Under the pieces are notes generated by a model. It did not search any database. It was not told the origin of the DNA and saw only the letters and a program-made list of their open reading frames with translations. The translations under genes and the position numbers were made by a program. A DNA stretch of 64,000 nt from Rhizobiaceae bacterium (GTDB lineage Bacteria; Pseudomonadota; Alphaproteobacteria; Rhizobiales; Rhizobiaceae). How positions within the stretch are numbered: the stretch's first letter is position 1; each line of letters opens with the position of its first letter. Location of the stretch: positions 248,001 through 312,000 of the forward strand of contig JAEPQK010000004.1 of the NCBI GenBank assembly GCA_017640615.1. The letters run 5' to 3'. Positions 1 through 8,711 of the stretch are shown here, piece after piece.

Positions 1-82
1 CCTTGTCCAGATCCAGCGAGTTCCGGGAAGAACGCGCACCAGCAGTTCTCCCTGACTGCTGCTCGATCGTGAGTTCCGTCAT
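1..82 (-). CDS. N-terminal fragment of a divergently transcribed gene, possibly a regulator (partial)
   Basis: An open frame runs leftward from an ATG at 82-80 to the window edge and encodes about 27 residues beginning MTELTIEQQSGRTAGARSS. It is divergent from the sugar-type ABC operon and separated from it by about 370 bases, which is the usual place for a GntR-, LacI- or similar regulator of such operons. The visible stretch is too short to show a DNA-binding domain, so the family is inference from position only. Confidence 0.35.
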   Translation of the reverse strand, partial: MTELTIEQQSGRTAGARSSRNSLDLDK

Positions 83-338
83 GGCCGCACGCTCCCAAAG
101 TTTCCGATCGTCAGAACGCACAATACATAGCCCAACTGTGCGCGATGCGAACAGACCGGTTGTCAGAAAATTGTAGAACCTAAGCGTTGCATGGTTGCCG
201 AGCATGCGAGCGGCGCCAGTGGTCGGTGCTAGGAATGGCCAATTGTCGCCTATATCGTCACTTCGGATCATCGACCCGCTCTGGACTTGCATTTCAGTGC
301 CGATTGCCTGACAATTTTACAATCTTTGATTTTGGGGC

Positions 339-384
339 TTGTCAACGCGCATTTGGTGCCCGATTGTGCGAACACCAGTTCGCA
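339..384 (+). promoter_or_regulatory. candidate promoter and operator of the sugar-type ABC operon
   Basis: In the 83-456 intergenic region, TTGTCA at 339-344 is followed after 17 bases by GATTGT at 362-367, a plausible -35/-10 pair. A palindrome TGCGAAC-ACCA-GTTCGCA occupies 367-384, with perfect 7-base arms, and would cover the transcription start. That is the layout of a repressor site, probably for the divergent gene at the left edge. A related pair, TTGTCAGAAAATTGTA near 164 and CTGACAATTTTACAA near 308, could be a second operator set. All of this is motif reading. Confidence 0.4.
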
Positions 385-456
385 TAGCGGACATACTGGG
401 GCAACGATAATCGCGGCGGGCTCAGAATTCTGCCGCTCAACTGAGGAGAATGGCAC

Positions 457-1803
457 ATGACGCCTAAGGGATTGTCGATGAAGGCATCACGCCGTCAGGT
501 TCTGCAGGGCATGGGCGCGGCCGGTCTGGCTGCGGCTGCAGGAACGCTCGGCTCCACGCAGAGGGCGAGTGCGCAGGACGTGACGCTGCGCTGGTGGTCG
601 CCGCAGTCTTCGCCGGCTCAGCTCGCAGCGTACAAGACACAGATTGCCGCGTTCGAAGCGGCAAACCCTGGTATCAAGGTGTTGTTCGAGCCGACCTCCG
701 ACGAGGGGTATGCCCCGCAGCTGGCCGCGGCCTTCGCGTCCGGTGAACTGCCGCAAGTGATCACTCACCTCCCGTCCTTCGCAGTCCAGACTTACTACGC
801 CCAGGGTCTTGTCGAGCCCTTCGATGACGTGATTCAGGCGATCGGCACGGACAAGTATTATGCCGGCGCAAACGACGTCTATAAGGCCGCCGACGGCAAA
901 TATGTCGGCACGGGTATCGGCAACACGGCAGCCGACATGCTGTGGCTGCGCCGCGACCTGATGGAAAAAGCTGGGATTGGAGATGCGCCGCGGACCTGGG
1001 ACGAGCTTCGCAGCGCGTGCCAGAAGATGCAGGGCAATGGCGTGTATGGCGCGCCGTTGCCCTACGGGCTAAATTCGATGACGTCGTTGATCTTCATCGG
1101 CTTCATCCATCGCGCCGGCGGCTCGGTGTTCTCGCCGGACCTCGACGTGGCGATTGACAGCCAGGCCACCTATGACGCGCTGGAATTCTACAAGTCGATG
1201 CAGGAGCTCTGCCCTCCAGGAGCCACCGGCTACTCGTGGGGCGAAAGCCTCACCGCCTTCGTGTCCGGCGCAACGGCAACGGGCATCTATGCTGGCCGCG
1301 TCCTTGCCAATGTGAACGCCCAGAATCCCGGAATCGCCGACCAGGTGACCTGCGTCACGTACCCGACGATGTCGTCCGACATCCCGGCCTGGACGTTCAA
1401 CGATTTCCCCAGCGTATTCATTCCCGCAGGGGCGCAGCATAAGGATGAGGCTAAGAAGCTGGCCGCATACCTGTTCCAGCCCCCCGGCTACATTGAGCAG
1501 TTGCATGCCGCGCCGGGTCACGTTCTCCCGGTCCTCAAGACGATCGCGGAAGACCCTGCCTATCAGAATAACGAGATCATCCAGAAATACCCGGAGGAAA
1601 TCGACCTGATGGCGGCGTCCGCGGCAGCGGGCCACAATCTCGGCTACGAGACGCCAGAGCACCAGTCGAACGCAAAGGCCGGCGAAATCATCGCCTCCAA
1701 CGCGTTGGCCGAAATGGTGCAGCGGGTTGTTCTCAGCGGCGAAGACGCAAAAGCAGTCGTCGGCGACACTGCCAAGCGCCTTGAAGAACTGATGAACAGC
1801 TGA
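457..1803 (+). CDS. sugar-type ABC transporter substrate-binding protein, Tat-exported
   Basis: This is a 448-residue family 1 extracellular solute-binding protein (MalE/UgpB type), the periplasmic receptor of the ABC importer encoded just downstream. The N-terminus carries a twin-arginine signal: S11-R12-R13-Q-V-L, then an Ala/Gly-rich hydrophobic stretch and an AxA-type cleavage site near ASAQ (about residue 40). The mature part begins VTLRWWSP and contains the family's PGIKV stretch. GAGGAG at 443-448 supports the ATG at 457; a second in-frame ATG at 478 is possible. It is the first gene of the operon and is separated from the permeases by a hairpin (1821-1844). The substrate is not readable; the adjacent catabolic genes suggest a sugar acid or sugar-amine compound. 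Confidence 0.9.
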   Translation: MTPKGLSMKASRRQVLQGMGAAGLAAAAGTLGSTQRASAQDVTLRWWSPQSSPAQLAAYKTQIAAFEAANPGIKVLFEPTSDEGYAPQLAAAFASGELPQVITHLPSFAVQTYYAQGLVEPFDDVIQAIGTDKYYAGANDVYKAADGKYVGTGIGNTAADMLWLRRDLMEKAGIGDAPRTWDELRSACQKMQGNGVYGAPLPYGLNSMTSLIFIGFIHRAGGSVFSPDLDVAIDSQATYDALEFYKSMQELCPPGATGYSWGESLTAFVSGATATGIYAGRVLANVNAQNPGIADQVTCVTYPTMSSDIPAWTFNDFPSVFIPAGAQHKDEAKKLAAYLFQPPGYIEQLHAAPGHVLPVLKTIAEDPAYQNNEIIQKYPEEIDLMAASAAAGHNLGYETPEHQSNAKAGEIIASNALAEMVQRVVLSGEDAKAVVGDTAKRLEELMNS

Positions 1804-1820
1804 CGTTGACGTAAACGAAG

Positions 1821-1844
1821 GCCGGGCGGGACTTCTCGCCCGGC
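1821..1844 (+). promoter_or_regulatory. hairpin between binding-protein and permease genes
   Basis: GCCGGGCG (1821-1828) pairs perfectly with CGCCCGGC (1837-1844) around an 8-base loop, 17 bases after the binding-protein stop codon. No uridine run follows. It is probably a 3'-end stabiliser or partial terminator that lets the binding protein be made in excess over the permeases, as is common in such operons. Confidence 0.6.
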
Positions 1845-1879
1845 TAATTCTTGTAGTTGCAATCAAGCCGGCAGCAGGC

Positions 1880-2794
1880 ATGTCCTTTTCAGCGGTCGCC
1901 AGAAAGAATACCGATACGCTCGACCGCCGATACGCGATCCTCGGAACCGTCCTGATCGCGCCAACGGTACTGATCTTCTGCTCGGTAATTCTCTATCCAC
2001 TCGTCTCTGCGATCTACCTGTCGATGTTTTCGATCTACACGCCGACGCTAGAGGGCGGCTGGGTCGGGCTCGACAATTACACCTCCCTTCTGGCCAGCGG
2101 CCGTTTCTGGAATGCGCTCGGCAACACCCTTGTCTGGACCGTAGGCACTCTGGTGCTACAGATTGTCTGCGGCGTTGCAGTCGCGCTTCTGCTAAATCAG
2201 TCGATCGTGTTCCGCTCGCTGGCGCGCAGCCTGATACTGTTCCCCTACTTCCTCTCCACGGTCGTCGCCGTTCTGGTGTGGCGCTGGCTGTTCAACGATC
2301 TCTACGGCATCCTTAATCACATGATGTTGTGGGCCGGTATCGTCGACATGCCAGTCAACTGGCTGGGTGCGATGCCAAACGCGATGATCTCCATCATCGT
2401 TGTCGGCGCGTGGAAGTATTTCCCCTTTGTCGTCATCGCCGTTCTGGCCCGGCTGCAGACGATCCCCGATCCGCTCTACGAGGCCGCGCGAATTGATGGT
2501 GCAGGGCCGATCGCGCGCTTTTTCGACGTCACGCTCCCGCAACTCCGTGAAGTACTGACGGTCATCATCCTTCTTCGTGCCATTTGGGACTTCAAGGAGT
2601 TCGACTTGATCTGGCTGATGACGGGTGGGGGGCCGATCAACTCCACGCAGACGCTGCCGCTTGTCGTGTATCAGGAAGCTTTCGGCCTCAATCAGATGGG
2701 CATGGCATCCGCCTATGCGGTCACCATGATGATTGTGATGCTGGCATTCATGCTCATCTATCTGCGCCAGACGCGTCAGAAGGAGAGCATCTGA
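1880..2794 (+). CDS. sugar-type ABC transporter permease (MalF/UgpA family)
   Basis: This 304-residue inner-membrane permease has about six hydrophobic segments; the first is near residues 20-45 and the last near 270-295. The cytoplasmic EAA loop that docks on the ATPase is visible as EAARIDGAGPIARFFDVTLP at about residues 206-225. The family's WLMTGGGP stretch before the last helices is also present. It forms a heteromeric channel with the next gene product, whose start codon overlaps this gene's stop codon (TGATG at 2792-2796). The length is normal for the family. Annotation as a carbohydrate permease is firm; the transported compound is unknown. Confidence 0.93.
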   Translation: MSFSAVARKNTDTLDRRYAILGTVLIAPTVLIFCSVILYPLVSAIYLSMFSIYTPTLEGGWVGLDNYTSLLASGRFWNALGNTLVWTVGTLVLQIVCGVAVALLLNQSIVFRSLARSLILFPYFLSTVVAVLVWRWLFNDLYGILNHMMLWAGIVDMPVNWLGAMPNAMISIIVVGAWKYFPFVVIAVLARLQTIPDPLYEAARIDGAGPIARFFDVTLPQLREVLTVIILLRAIWDFKEFDLIWLMTGGGPINSTQTLPLVVYQEAFGLNQMGMASAYAVTMMIVMLAFMLIYLRQTRQKESI

Positions 2795-3630
2795 TGCAGC
2801 GGCCTTCAGTCGGATCGCGCATTCTCGTCAACATTGTGACCTGGACGGTTGTCCTCACGGTCGCGTTCCCGCTGATCTGGATGGTGTTGACGTCCATCAA
2901 GCCGCAAAGCGAGCTTTTCCGGATACCACCGACCTTCCTTCCGCAGTCGATCACGTTCGAGCATTACTGGCGGCTGCTGACAGAAACGCCGTTCCTCAAC
3001 TACTTCCGCAATTCCATGGTCCTGTCGGTGTCCACGACGGTGGTGGTCATCGTCGTTGCAACACTGGGGTCATACAGCCTCGTGCGGTTCCGCTACCGCG
3101 GGCGCGAGGCGCTCGCGACCCTGGTGTTGTTCACCTACCTGCTGCCGTCGGTCGTTCTCATTATTCCGCTCTACCTGATGATGGTGGGACTTGGCCTGTC
3201 GAACACCGTGTTCAGCCTGGTGATCGCCTACACCACCTTTGCCTTGCCTTATGCGCTATGGCTGCTGCGCTCGTTCATGGCCGGCATTCCGGAAGATCTT
3301 GAATCGGCAGCTCTGGTCGATGGCGCGAGCCGAATTGGAGCGTTTGTCGATGTCATCCTGCCGCAGGCGCTGCCCGGTATCATCTCCACCGCGCTCTTCA
3401 CTTTCATCCTGTCGTGGAACGAATATCTCTACGCGCTTGTTTTGGTGAATTCCGACAGCGTTCGTCCACTGACAACCGGCGTGATGAACATGCTGATCAC
3501 GTCATTCAACATCGAGTGGTCGCTGCTCATGGCGGCATCGGTGATGATGAGCGTGCCACTCATTATCATATTCGCATTTTTGCAGAGCTTCCTCACGCGC
3601 GGCTTCGGCGCCGGCGCTGTGAAGGGCTAG
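2794..3630 (+). CDS. sugar-type ABC transporter permease (MalG/UgpE family)
   Basis: This 278-residue permease partners the preceding gene product. The start at 2794 overlaps the upstream stop by one base and has AAGGAGAG about 8 bases before it, which indicates translational coupling. The N-terminus has a hydrophobic helix, then the family's LTSIKPQSELF stretch. The EAA loop reads ESAALVDGASRIGAFVDVIL at about residues 170-189. It ends with a helix and the short tail SFLTRGFGAGAVKG, typical of MalG-type proteins. It belongs to the five-membrane-gene layout binding protein, permease, permease, ATPase. Confidence 0.93.
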   Translation: MQRPSVGSRILVNIVTWTVVLTVAFPLIWMVLTSIKPQSELFRIPPTFLPQSITFEHYWRLLTETPFLNYFRNSMVLSVSTTVVVIVVATLGSYSLVRFRYRGREALATLVLFTYLLPSVVLIIPLYLMMVGLGLSNTVFSLVIAYTTFALPYALWLLRSFMAGIPEDLESAALVDGASRIGAFVDVILPQALPGIISTALFTFILSWNEYLYALVLVNSDSVRPLTTGVMNMLITSFNIEWSLLMAASVMMSVPLIIIFAFLQSFLTRGFGAGAVKG

Positions 3631-3648
3631 ACATTACGGACCCGGGAA

Positions 3649-4776
3649 ATGGCAGAAGTCGTATTTGAAGAAGTAAGAAAGGCCTTTGGCACCGCCGTGG
3701 CGGTGGAAGGGCTCGACCTTGCCATCGAAGACGGCGAATTTGTCAGCTTGCTTGGTCCTTCGGGCTGCGGCAAGACCACCACCCTGCGCATGCTGGCCGG
3801 GCTGGAGCAGCCAAGCAGCGGGTCGATACGAATTGGCGAAAACGTCGTCAACGGTGTCCCGCCCGCAAAGCGCGATATCGCAATGGTGTTCCAGTCTTAT
3901 GCGCTCTACCCGCACATGACGGTGGCGCAGAACATGGCTTATCCGCTGAAGAAGCGGGGAATTCGCGAGCCGGAGCGCGGCGAACGCGTATTGGCTGCTG
4001 CTCGGCTGCTGGAACTGGAACCGTTGCTGGCGCGCAAGCCGCGACAGCTCTCCGGCGGCCAGCAACAACGCGTCGCGTTAGGCCGCGCCCTGGTGCGCCA
4101 GCCGCGCGCCTTTCTCCTAGATGAGCCGTTGTCGAACCTCGATGCCAAGCTCAGGGCTCACATGCGAGCCGAACTCATTGAACTGCATGGGCGTCTCGGT
4201 TGCACCATGGTCTATGTCACGCACGACCAGCTTGAGGCGATGACCATGTCGACGCGGATTGCTGTAATGAACAAGGGCGTTCTGCAGCAGTTTGCGACGC
4301 CATCTGAAATCTACCACAGGCCCGCCAACACCTTCGTTGCCGGTTTTATCGGCACTCCTTCAATGACGCTGCACGAGGGGATGCTGACCCGCAGCAGCGA
4401 TGGCTGGAGCATCGACAATGGCAGCTTCCAGCTGAACCTGCCTTCTGGTCACATAGAATCCGCCGTCGCCGAGGGGCCGGTCCAGTTTGCGATCCGGCCA
4501 GAGGACATCTCGGTTGACGATGGATCGCGAAGCGCAACCGTTCGCGTCGTCGAGCCGACAGGGCACGAGACGATCCTCATTCTGGATTGCGATGGCGTGC
4601 ACCTGACTGCGCGCGTTCCAGGCGACATCAGGTTGAAGTCGGGTGAAAGTGTCGCCGTATCAGTCAGAGCAGACCGTGTGCACGTCTTCGATCGAGCGCA
4701 TGGTGGGCGACTGAACGCCGACGAGCCCTGCTCCGGCGCTGCGACATTCGTTTCGCGGAGCCGCGGCAATGGCTGA
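3649..4776 (+). CDS. sugar-type ABC transporter ATPase (MalK/UgpC family)
   Basis: This 375-residue cytoplasmic ATPase energises the importer. Walker A is GPSGCGKTT (about residues 36-44), the signature is LSGGQQQR (about 134-141), Walker B is FLLDEP (about 155-160) and the switch histidine is in VTHDQLEAM (about 190). The C-terminal third, from about residue 240, is the MOI/TOBE domain typical of CUT1 sugar importers, with the IRPEDI motif. It follows the MalG-type gene by 18 bases. All catalytic motifs are intact. A CUT1-type ATPase may be shared with other sugar importers in the cell. Confidence 0.94.
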   Translation: MAEVVFEEVRKAFGTAVAVEGLDLAIEDGEFVSLLGPSGCGKTTTLRMLAGLEQPSSGSIRIGENVVNGVPPAKRDIAMVFQSYALYPHMTVAQNMAYPLKKRGIREPERGERVLAAARLLELEPLLARKPRQLSGGQQQRVALGRALVRQPRAFLLDEPLSNLDAKLRAHMRAELIELHGRLGCTMVYVTHDQLEAMTMSTRIAVMNKGVLQQFATPSEIYHRPANTFVAGFIGTPSMTLHEGMLTRSSDGWSIDNGSFQLNLPSGHIESAVAEGPVQFAIRPEDISVDDGSRSATVRVVEPTGHETILILDCDGVHLTARVPGDIRLKSGESVAVSVRADRVHVFDRAHGGRLNADEPCSGAATFVSRSRGNG

Positions 4777-4863
4777 ATTGCCCCTATTTCACAGAAACCG
4801 GCCAGTCCGCGAGTGCGGCACGCCATCACACACACTTGTCTCAGAATATCGAGGAGAACTTCC

Positions 4864-6300
4864 ATGACAAAGCATGAAACCATTCCCGGCTCGGCACCCC
4901 AGCTTAAGCCTCGCGACTACTCGACGAGCTTTGGTGAATTCATCGGCATCGGACCCAACGGCAATTTGTGGGTCGATGGTTGCGACGTTCAGGAACTGGC
5001 CGAAAAGTTTGGCACGCCCCTTTTCATTATTTCTGAGAATCAGCTCCGATACACCTATCGGAAATTTCGCGACGCGTTCCGTTCGCAATATCCTGACGTT
5101 GAAATCCTGTTCGCCAACAAGTCGAACAACGGCCTCGCGATTCGGCACATCATGAACCAGGAAGGCGCGGGCGGCGATTGCTTCGGCGTCAACGAAATGT
5201 ACATGGCGCTCCTGGCGGGAACCAACGCAAAGTCACTGGTGCTCAACGGATCCAACAAGCAGGACGAAGAGCTCGAAATGGCGGTCGCCAACGGGCTCTG
5301 CATCAATATCGACGCGATGGACGAACTCGACCGCATTGACGCGGTATCGAAGCGACTCGGCAAGAGCGCCGACGTTGGCATCCGACTTAAACTCGACCTT
5401 GATCCCCTCAAGGACCGTACCGGCGTTGCCATGCACGGCCCCGGCACTCTCAAGGAACAGAGCGATTCCACGAAGTGGGGAATGAGCCGCGAACAGACGG
5501 TTGAAATCGTCAACCGTGCTCTGAAAATGAACAACATCAATCTGAAGGAAACACATTTCCACTTGAGCCGGATGTCGAACGTGGCAGCGGACTTCGCCGT
5601 CATGGCGCGCGAAATGATCACCTGGTCAGCCCATATCCGCGACAAGACCGGCTGGACCCCGCCCTGCATCGACATTGGCGGCGGCTGGACCTTCGGCAAA
5701 TGGTACGGCACCGGCCCCAACAGCCAGATCGACGACGAGAACGCAGCTTCGGCGGAAGATTACGCCAAGCTCTGCTGCGACGCGATCAAGGATGAGGCCA
5801 AGAAGCACGATCTTCCCTTGCCGAAGCTGAGGCTTGAGCCGGGCAGGGCGCTCTCAGGTCCGTCTGGCGTTGCTGTGGGCATCGTGGGCGCGGTCAAGGT
5901 TGGCGACAAGAAGAAGTGGGTCAACCTTGACCTGTCGACCAATCACCTCTCCTGGGCGGCCGTACTTGACTGGTACTATCACGCAGTTCCCGTCAGGAAC
6001 GCGGGACAGGAAGCGACCGAAACCGTCGATCTGGTCGGTCCGCTCTGTAACTCGGACGAAGTCGGCCCGCATCGCAAGATGCCGCCGTTGACGCGCGGCG
6101 ATTTCGTGGCGTTCCTCGACGCCGGCGGCTACACGGAGTCCTCCGCCGCGCGTTATAACGCGCAATTGTTGCCAGCAACGGTTCTGGTTGCCGGCGATCA
6201 GGCCGAGATCACCACCGAGCGTGAGCAGCTGCGCGACGTATCCAACCGCTTCAGGGTTCCGCCGCGGCTCCTCGCCTCTTCCTTCACCCCGGCGGGCTGA
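4864..6300 (+). CDS. fold-type III PLP-dependent decarboxylase-like enzyme (diaminopimelate/ornithine decarboxylase family)
   Basis: This 478-residue enzyme has an alanine-racemase-type PLP barrel followed by a decarboxylase C-terminal domain. The PLP lysine is K86 in FANKSN, aligned with the family's YAVKAN. GGDCFGVNEMYMALLAG matches the GELxxAL region. THFHLSRMSN (about 230-239) stands where LHCHIGS normally lies, IDIGGGW (about 269) is the phosphate-binding glycine loop, and LEPGRAL (about 324) is conserved. GPLCNSDE replaces GPxCESxD, and the terminal GGYTES...RYN matches GAYxxSMSSxYN. The altered substrate loops mean lysine biosynthesis should not be assumed. The ATG at 4864 has GAGGAG at 4851-4856; an upstream in-frame ATG at 4813 lacks one. 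Presence in a sugar-type import operon suggests an amino-acid-like substrate. Confidence 0.8.
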   Translation: MTKHETIPGSAPQLKPRDYSTSFGEFIGIGPNGNLWVDGCDVQELAEKFGTPLFIISENQLRYTYRKFRDAFRSQYPDVEILFANKSNNGLAIRHIMNQEGAGGDCFGVNEMYMALLAGTNAKSLVLNGSNKQDEELEMAVANGLCINIDAMDELDRIDAVSKRLGKSADVGIRLKLDLDPLKDRTGVAMHGPGTLKEQSDSTKWGMSREQTVEIVNRALKMNNINLKETHFHLSRMSNVAADFAVMAREMITWSAHIRDKTGWTPPCIDIGGGWTFGKWYGTGPNSQIDDENAASAEDYAKLCCDAIKDEAKKHDLPLPKLRLEPGRALSGPSGVAVGIVGAVKVGDKKKWVNLDLSTNHLSWAAVLDWYYHAVPVRNAGQEATETVDLVGPLCNSDEVGPHRKMPPLTRGDFVAFLDAGGYTESSAARYNAQLLPATVLVAGDQAEITTEREQLRDVSNRFRVPPRLLASSFTPAG

Positions 6301-6310
6301 GGGTCAGGAT

Positions 6311-7093
6311 ATGGATCTGGGAATCAAAGGCCGCCGCGCCATCGTGTGCGGCGGCTCGAAGGGGTTGGGTAAGGCTTCCGCCATGTCGCTGGCCCGCGAA
6401 GGGGCGGAACTGTGGCTTGCTGCCCGGTCTCTCGAACCTCTGGCTGCGGCAGCCAAGGAGATAGCCTCCGATACCAGCGTAAGCGTTCACACGGTCTCTG
6501 CCGATGTGACCACCGAGGCAGGTCGCTCGGCCATTATGGAGGCTTGCCCCAACCCCGATATCCTCGTCACCAATCCGGGCGTTCGTCAGGTTCCGGCCGA
6601 CTTTCGGACCATGACACGCACGGAGTGGGACGGCTGGATGGACGCGCACTTTTTCTCGTCGCTGGAGCTTATCCGCGCAGCGGTGCCCGGCATGTGTGAG
6701 CGCAAATTCGGGCGCATCGTCAACATGTCGGTGAGTTTCATCAAGTTCCCGCAAGTCAACTTTGCGGCCAGTCATGCAGCTCGGCTCGCGCTATCGGGCG
6801 CGATCGCGTCCATGGTGCGCGAGATCATCGGTTCGAACGTGACCATCAACACGGTTTGCCCGGGTCTGTTCGACACCGAAGCTTTGCACACCAACCTGCA
6901 CAACCACGCCCGTCGCGGCAACACCACCTATGAGGCAATCGTGGAGGACCGGATCAACACCTGCCCGGCCGGTCGCATCGCCGATCCTTCGGAGTGCGGA
7001 GATCTCATAGCTTATCTTTGTTCAGCCCAATCGGGTTTCATGACCGGCCAGAACATCATCAATGATGGCGGCGTATACCAGGGACTGTTCTGA
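6311..7093 (+). CDS. divergent short-chain dehydrogenase/reductase with altered active site
   Basis: This 260-residue Rossmann enzyme has the nucleotide loop GGSKGLGKA near residues 14-22. Where classical SDRs have Y-x-x-x-K, this protein has F151-A-A-S-H155, so both the catalytic tyrosine and lysine are replaced. The block S142-F-I-K-F-P...S154-H155-A-A-R158 instead resembles the divergent SDR subgroup that carries S-x-K-x-P...L-S-N-x-x-R. NPG stands in place of the usual NAG. CPGLFDT after the active-site region is conserved. It lies 10 bases after the PLP enzyme and 3 bases before a second, classical SDR. It is likely a dehydrogenase or an enzyme using the same fold differently; the substrate is unknown. 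Confidence 0.8.
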   Translation: MDLGIKGRRAIVCGGSKGLGKASAMSLAREGAELWLAARSLEPLAAAAKEIASDTSVSVHTVSADVTTEAGRSAIMEACPNPDILVTNPGVRQVPADFRTMTRTEWDGWMDAHFFSSLELIRAAVPGMCERKFGRIVNMSVSFIKFPQVNFAASHAARLALSGAIASMVREIIGSNVTINTVCPGLFDTEALHTNLHNHARRGNTTYEAIVEDRINTCPAGRIADPSECGDLIAYLCSAQSGFMTGQNIINDGGVYQGLF

Positions 7094-7096
7094 CAC

Positions 7097-7846
7097 ATGG
7101 CAGCCGACACACCCCCTTCACCCGCGACGCTGGAACCCGACGGCCGGGTCATCATGCTGAGCGGCGCTACTGGCGGTATTGGCATTGCCGTTACCCGCCG
7201 ACTTCTTGAGGAAGGCTACGTTGTCTCCGTCGGTGTGCGGAACATGGAAAAGGCCACGCAGCTCTACGAGGGGATCGATCAGGACCGCCTCGGTACATTC
7301 TATTTCGATGCAACGGACCGCGACAGTGCATCGCGCTGGGTGGAAGACACGCTCCGCCGGTTTTCGAGGATCGACGGCCTGATCAACAATGCAGGCCTGC
7401 TGCGCCAGATCGATTTCTCCGAGGGAGACGAGTCGGTTCTCGACGAACTTTGGGAAGTGAACGTAAAGGCGCCATTCCGGCTGATACGGCTCGTTCTGCC
7501 GCATCTCGCCAAGTCCGGCACGGGTCGTATCGTCAACGTCGCGTCGACCGACGGCAAGCGTTATCGCGAAGGTGTTTCGGTCGGTTACACGATGACCAAA
7601 CATGCCGTTATGGCGCTAAGCCATGCGGCAAAAACGGCCGGTTGGAAGCACGGAGTGCGGGTGACGGCGCTCTGCCCGGGCGCGGTCGACACCGAACTCA
7701 TCGCATCGATCCCAGGTGTAACTCCCGCTGCCGAGCGGATTCGTCCAGAGACCGTTGCTGAAGCGGTGGCATTTTTGCTGCGCATGCCCAACAACGCATC
7801 CGTGGCCGAACTCGTCGCGAATTCACGGCTCGAGGCAACGATCTGA
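7097..7846 (+). CDS. classical short-chain dehydrogenase/reductase
   Basis: This 249-residue NAD(P)-dependent oxidoreductase has an intact nucleotide loop (GATGGIGIA, about residues 18-26), the INNAG motif, the active-site serine in NVASTDG and the catalytic Y164-T-M-T-K168 pair. CPGAVDTEL closes the active-site region. It begins 3 bases after the divergent SDR and probably acts in the same pathway, oxidising or reducing a hydroxyl or keto group of the imported compound. The two SDRs differ enough that they are not a simple recent duplication. Confidence 0.88.
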   Translation: MAADTPPSPATLEPDGRVIMLSGATGGIGIAVTRRLLEEGYVVSVGVRNMEKATQLYEGIDQDRLGTFYFDATDRDSASRWVEDTLRRFSRIDGLINNAGLLRQIDFSEGDESVLDELWEVNVKAPFRLIRLVLPHLAKSGTGRIVNVASTDGKRYREGVSVGYTMTKHAVMALSHAAKTAGWKHGVRVTALCPGAVDTELIASIPGVTPAAERIRPETVAEAVAFLLRMPNNASVAELVANSRLEATI

Positions 7847-7898
7847 ACGCTAGTACCGGGCACCAATCACAAACTGCCAGACTGGAAAGGCGGTTGAC

Positions 7899-8711
7899 AT
7901 GACGAACCGGCTAAGATCGCTCTGGGCCGATGGCCAGCCCTCATTGAACGGCTGGTTGTCGATTGGGTGCCCTTTGACCGCTGAGATCATGGCAGAACAG
8001 GGTTATGACAGCATCTGTATCGATCTTCAGCATGGCATTGTCGACTACCAGACATCGGTCGGAATGCTTCAGGCAATGCGCGCATCCGGAGTTGTTCCAC
8101 TTGTGCGTGTTCCCTGGCTGGATCCGGGCGCGATAATGAAGGCGCTGGATGCGGGTGCAATGGGCATCATCTGCCCAATGATTAACACTGCAGAGCAGGC
8201 AGCCGAACTGGTCAGCCATATGCGGTATCCGCCGGACGGCAATCGTAGCTTCGGGCCGACTCGCGCCCATTTGACAGCAGGGCCGGACTATGCCGCGAAA
8301 GCGAATGGCCGGGTGCTTGCCTTCGCGATGGTGGAGACCGCCCAAGCGATGAACAATTTGGATGCGATCGCCGCGACTGATGGGCTCGACGGAATTTATG
8401 TAGGACCGGCCGATCTGACGCTGGGTTTGGCGCAGGGGCGCCTTGCGCCGGGTTTTGACCGCGAGGAGCCCGAGATGCAGGCCGCGCTCAAGCGCGTCGT
8501 TGCGGCGTGCAAGAAGGCCGGCATCCGCGCTGCACTTCACTGTGGAACGCCTGAATACGCCGCCAGAGCAGCCGGCTGGGGCTTTGACATGACGACGGTG
8601 TCTAGCGATGTCAGATTGCTCAGTGCTGCCTCGGCGGCCAGCGTAAAGGCATTCCGCGATCGCTTGACTAAGCCTTCGGCCGCAAAGTCGCCGGCGGGAA
8701 CGGGCTACTGA
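7899..8711 (+). CDS. HpcH/HpaI family aldolase (2-keto-3-deoxy acid class)
   Basis: This 270-residue class II metal-dependent aldolase belongs to the family that cleaves 2-keto-3-deoxy sugar acids and 4-hydroxy-2-oxo acids to pyruvate and an aldehyde. Family hallmarks are NGWLSIGCP at the N-terminus, the CIDLQHGIVDY region (about 42-52), PLVRVPW, the metal-binding glutamate in MVETAQA (about 149) and YVGPADLTLGL (about 168-178) with its metal-binding aspartate. It lies 52 bases after the SDR and overlaps the next start by one base. It points to a pathway that passes through a 2-oxo acid and ends in pyruvate plus an aldehyde. Confidence 0.88.
   Translation: MTNRLRSLWADGQPSLNGWLSIGCPLTAEIMAEQGYDSICIDLQHGIVDYQTSVGMLQAMRASGVVPLVRVPWLDPGAIMKALDAGAMGIICPMINTAEQAAELVSHMRYPPDGNRSFGPTRAHLTAGPDYAAKANGRVLAFAMVETAQAMNNLDAIAATDGLDGIYVGPADLTLGLAQGRLAPGFDREEPEMQAALKRVVAACKKAGIRAALHCGTPEYAARAAGWGFDMTTVSSDVRLLSAASAASVKAFRDRLTKPSAAKSPAGTGY

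Noticed and set aside
1804..1879. Full rho-independent terminator after the binding-protein gene
   Set aside because: The hairpin is strong but no T run follows and the permease genes clearly belong to the same unit, so it is reported as a regulatory hairpin only.
4864..6300. Lysine biosynthesis gene lysA
   Set aside because: Substrate-binding loops are altered and the gene lies in a catabolic transport operon, so the name was withheld although the fold is shared.
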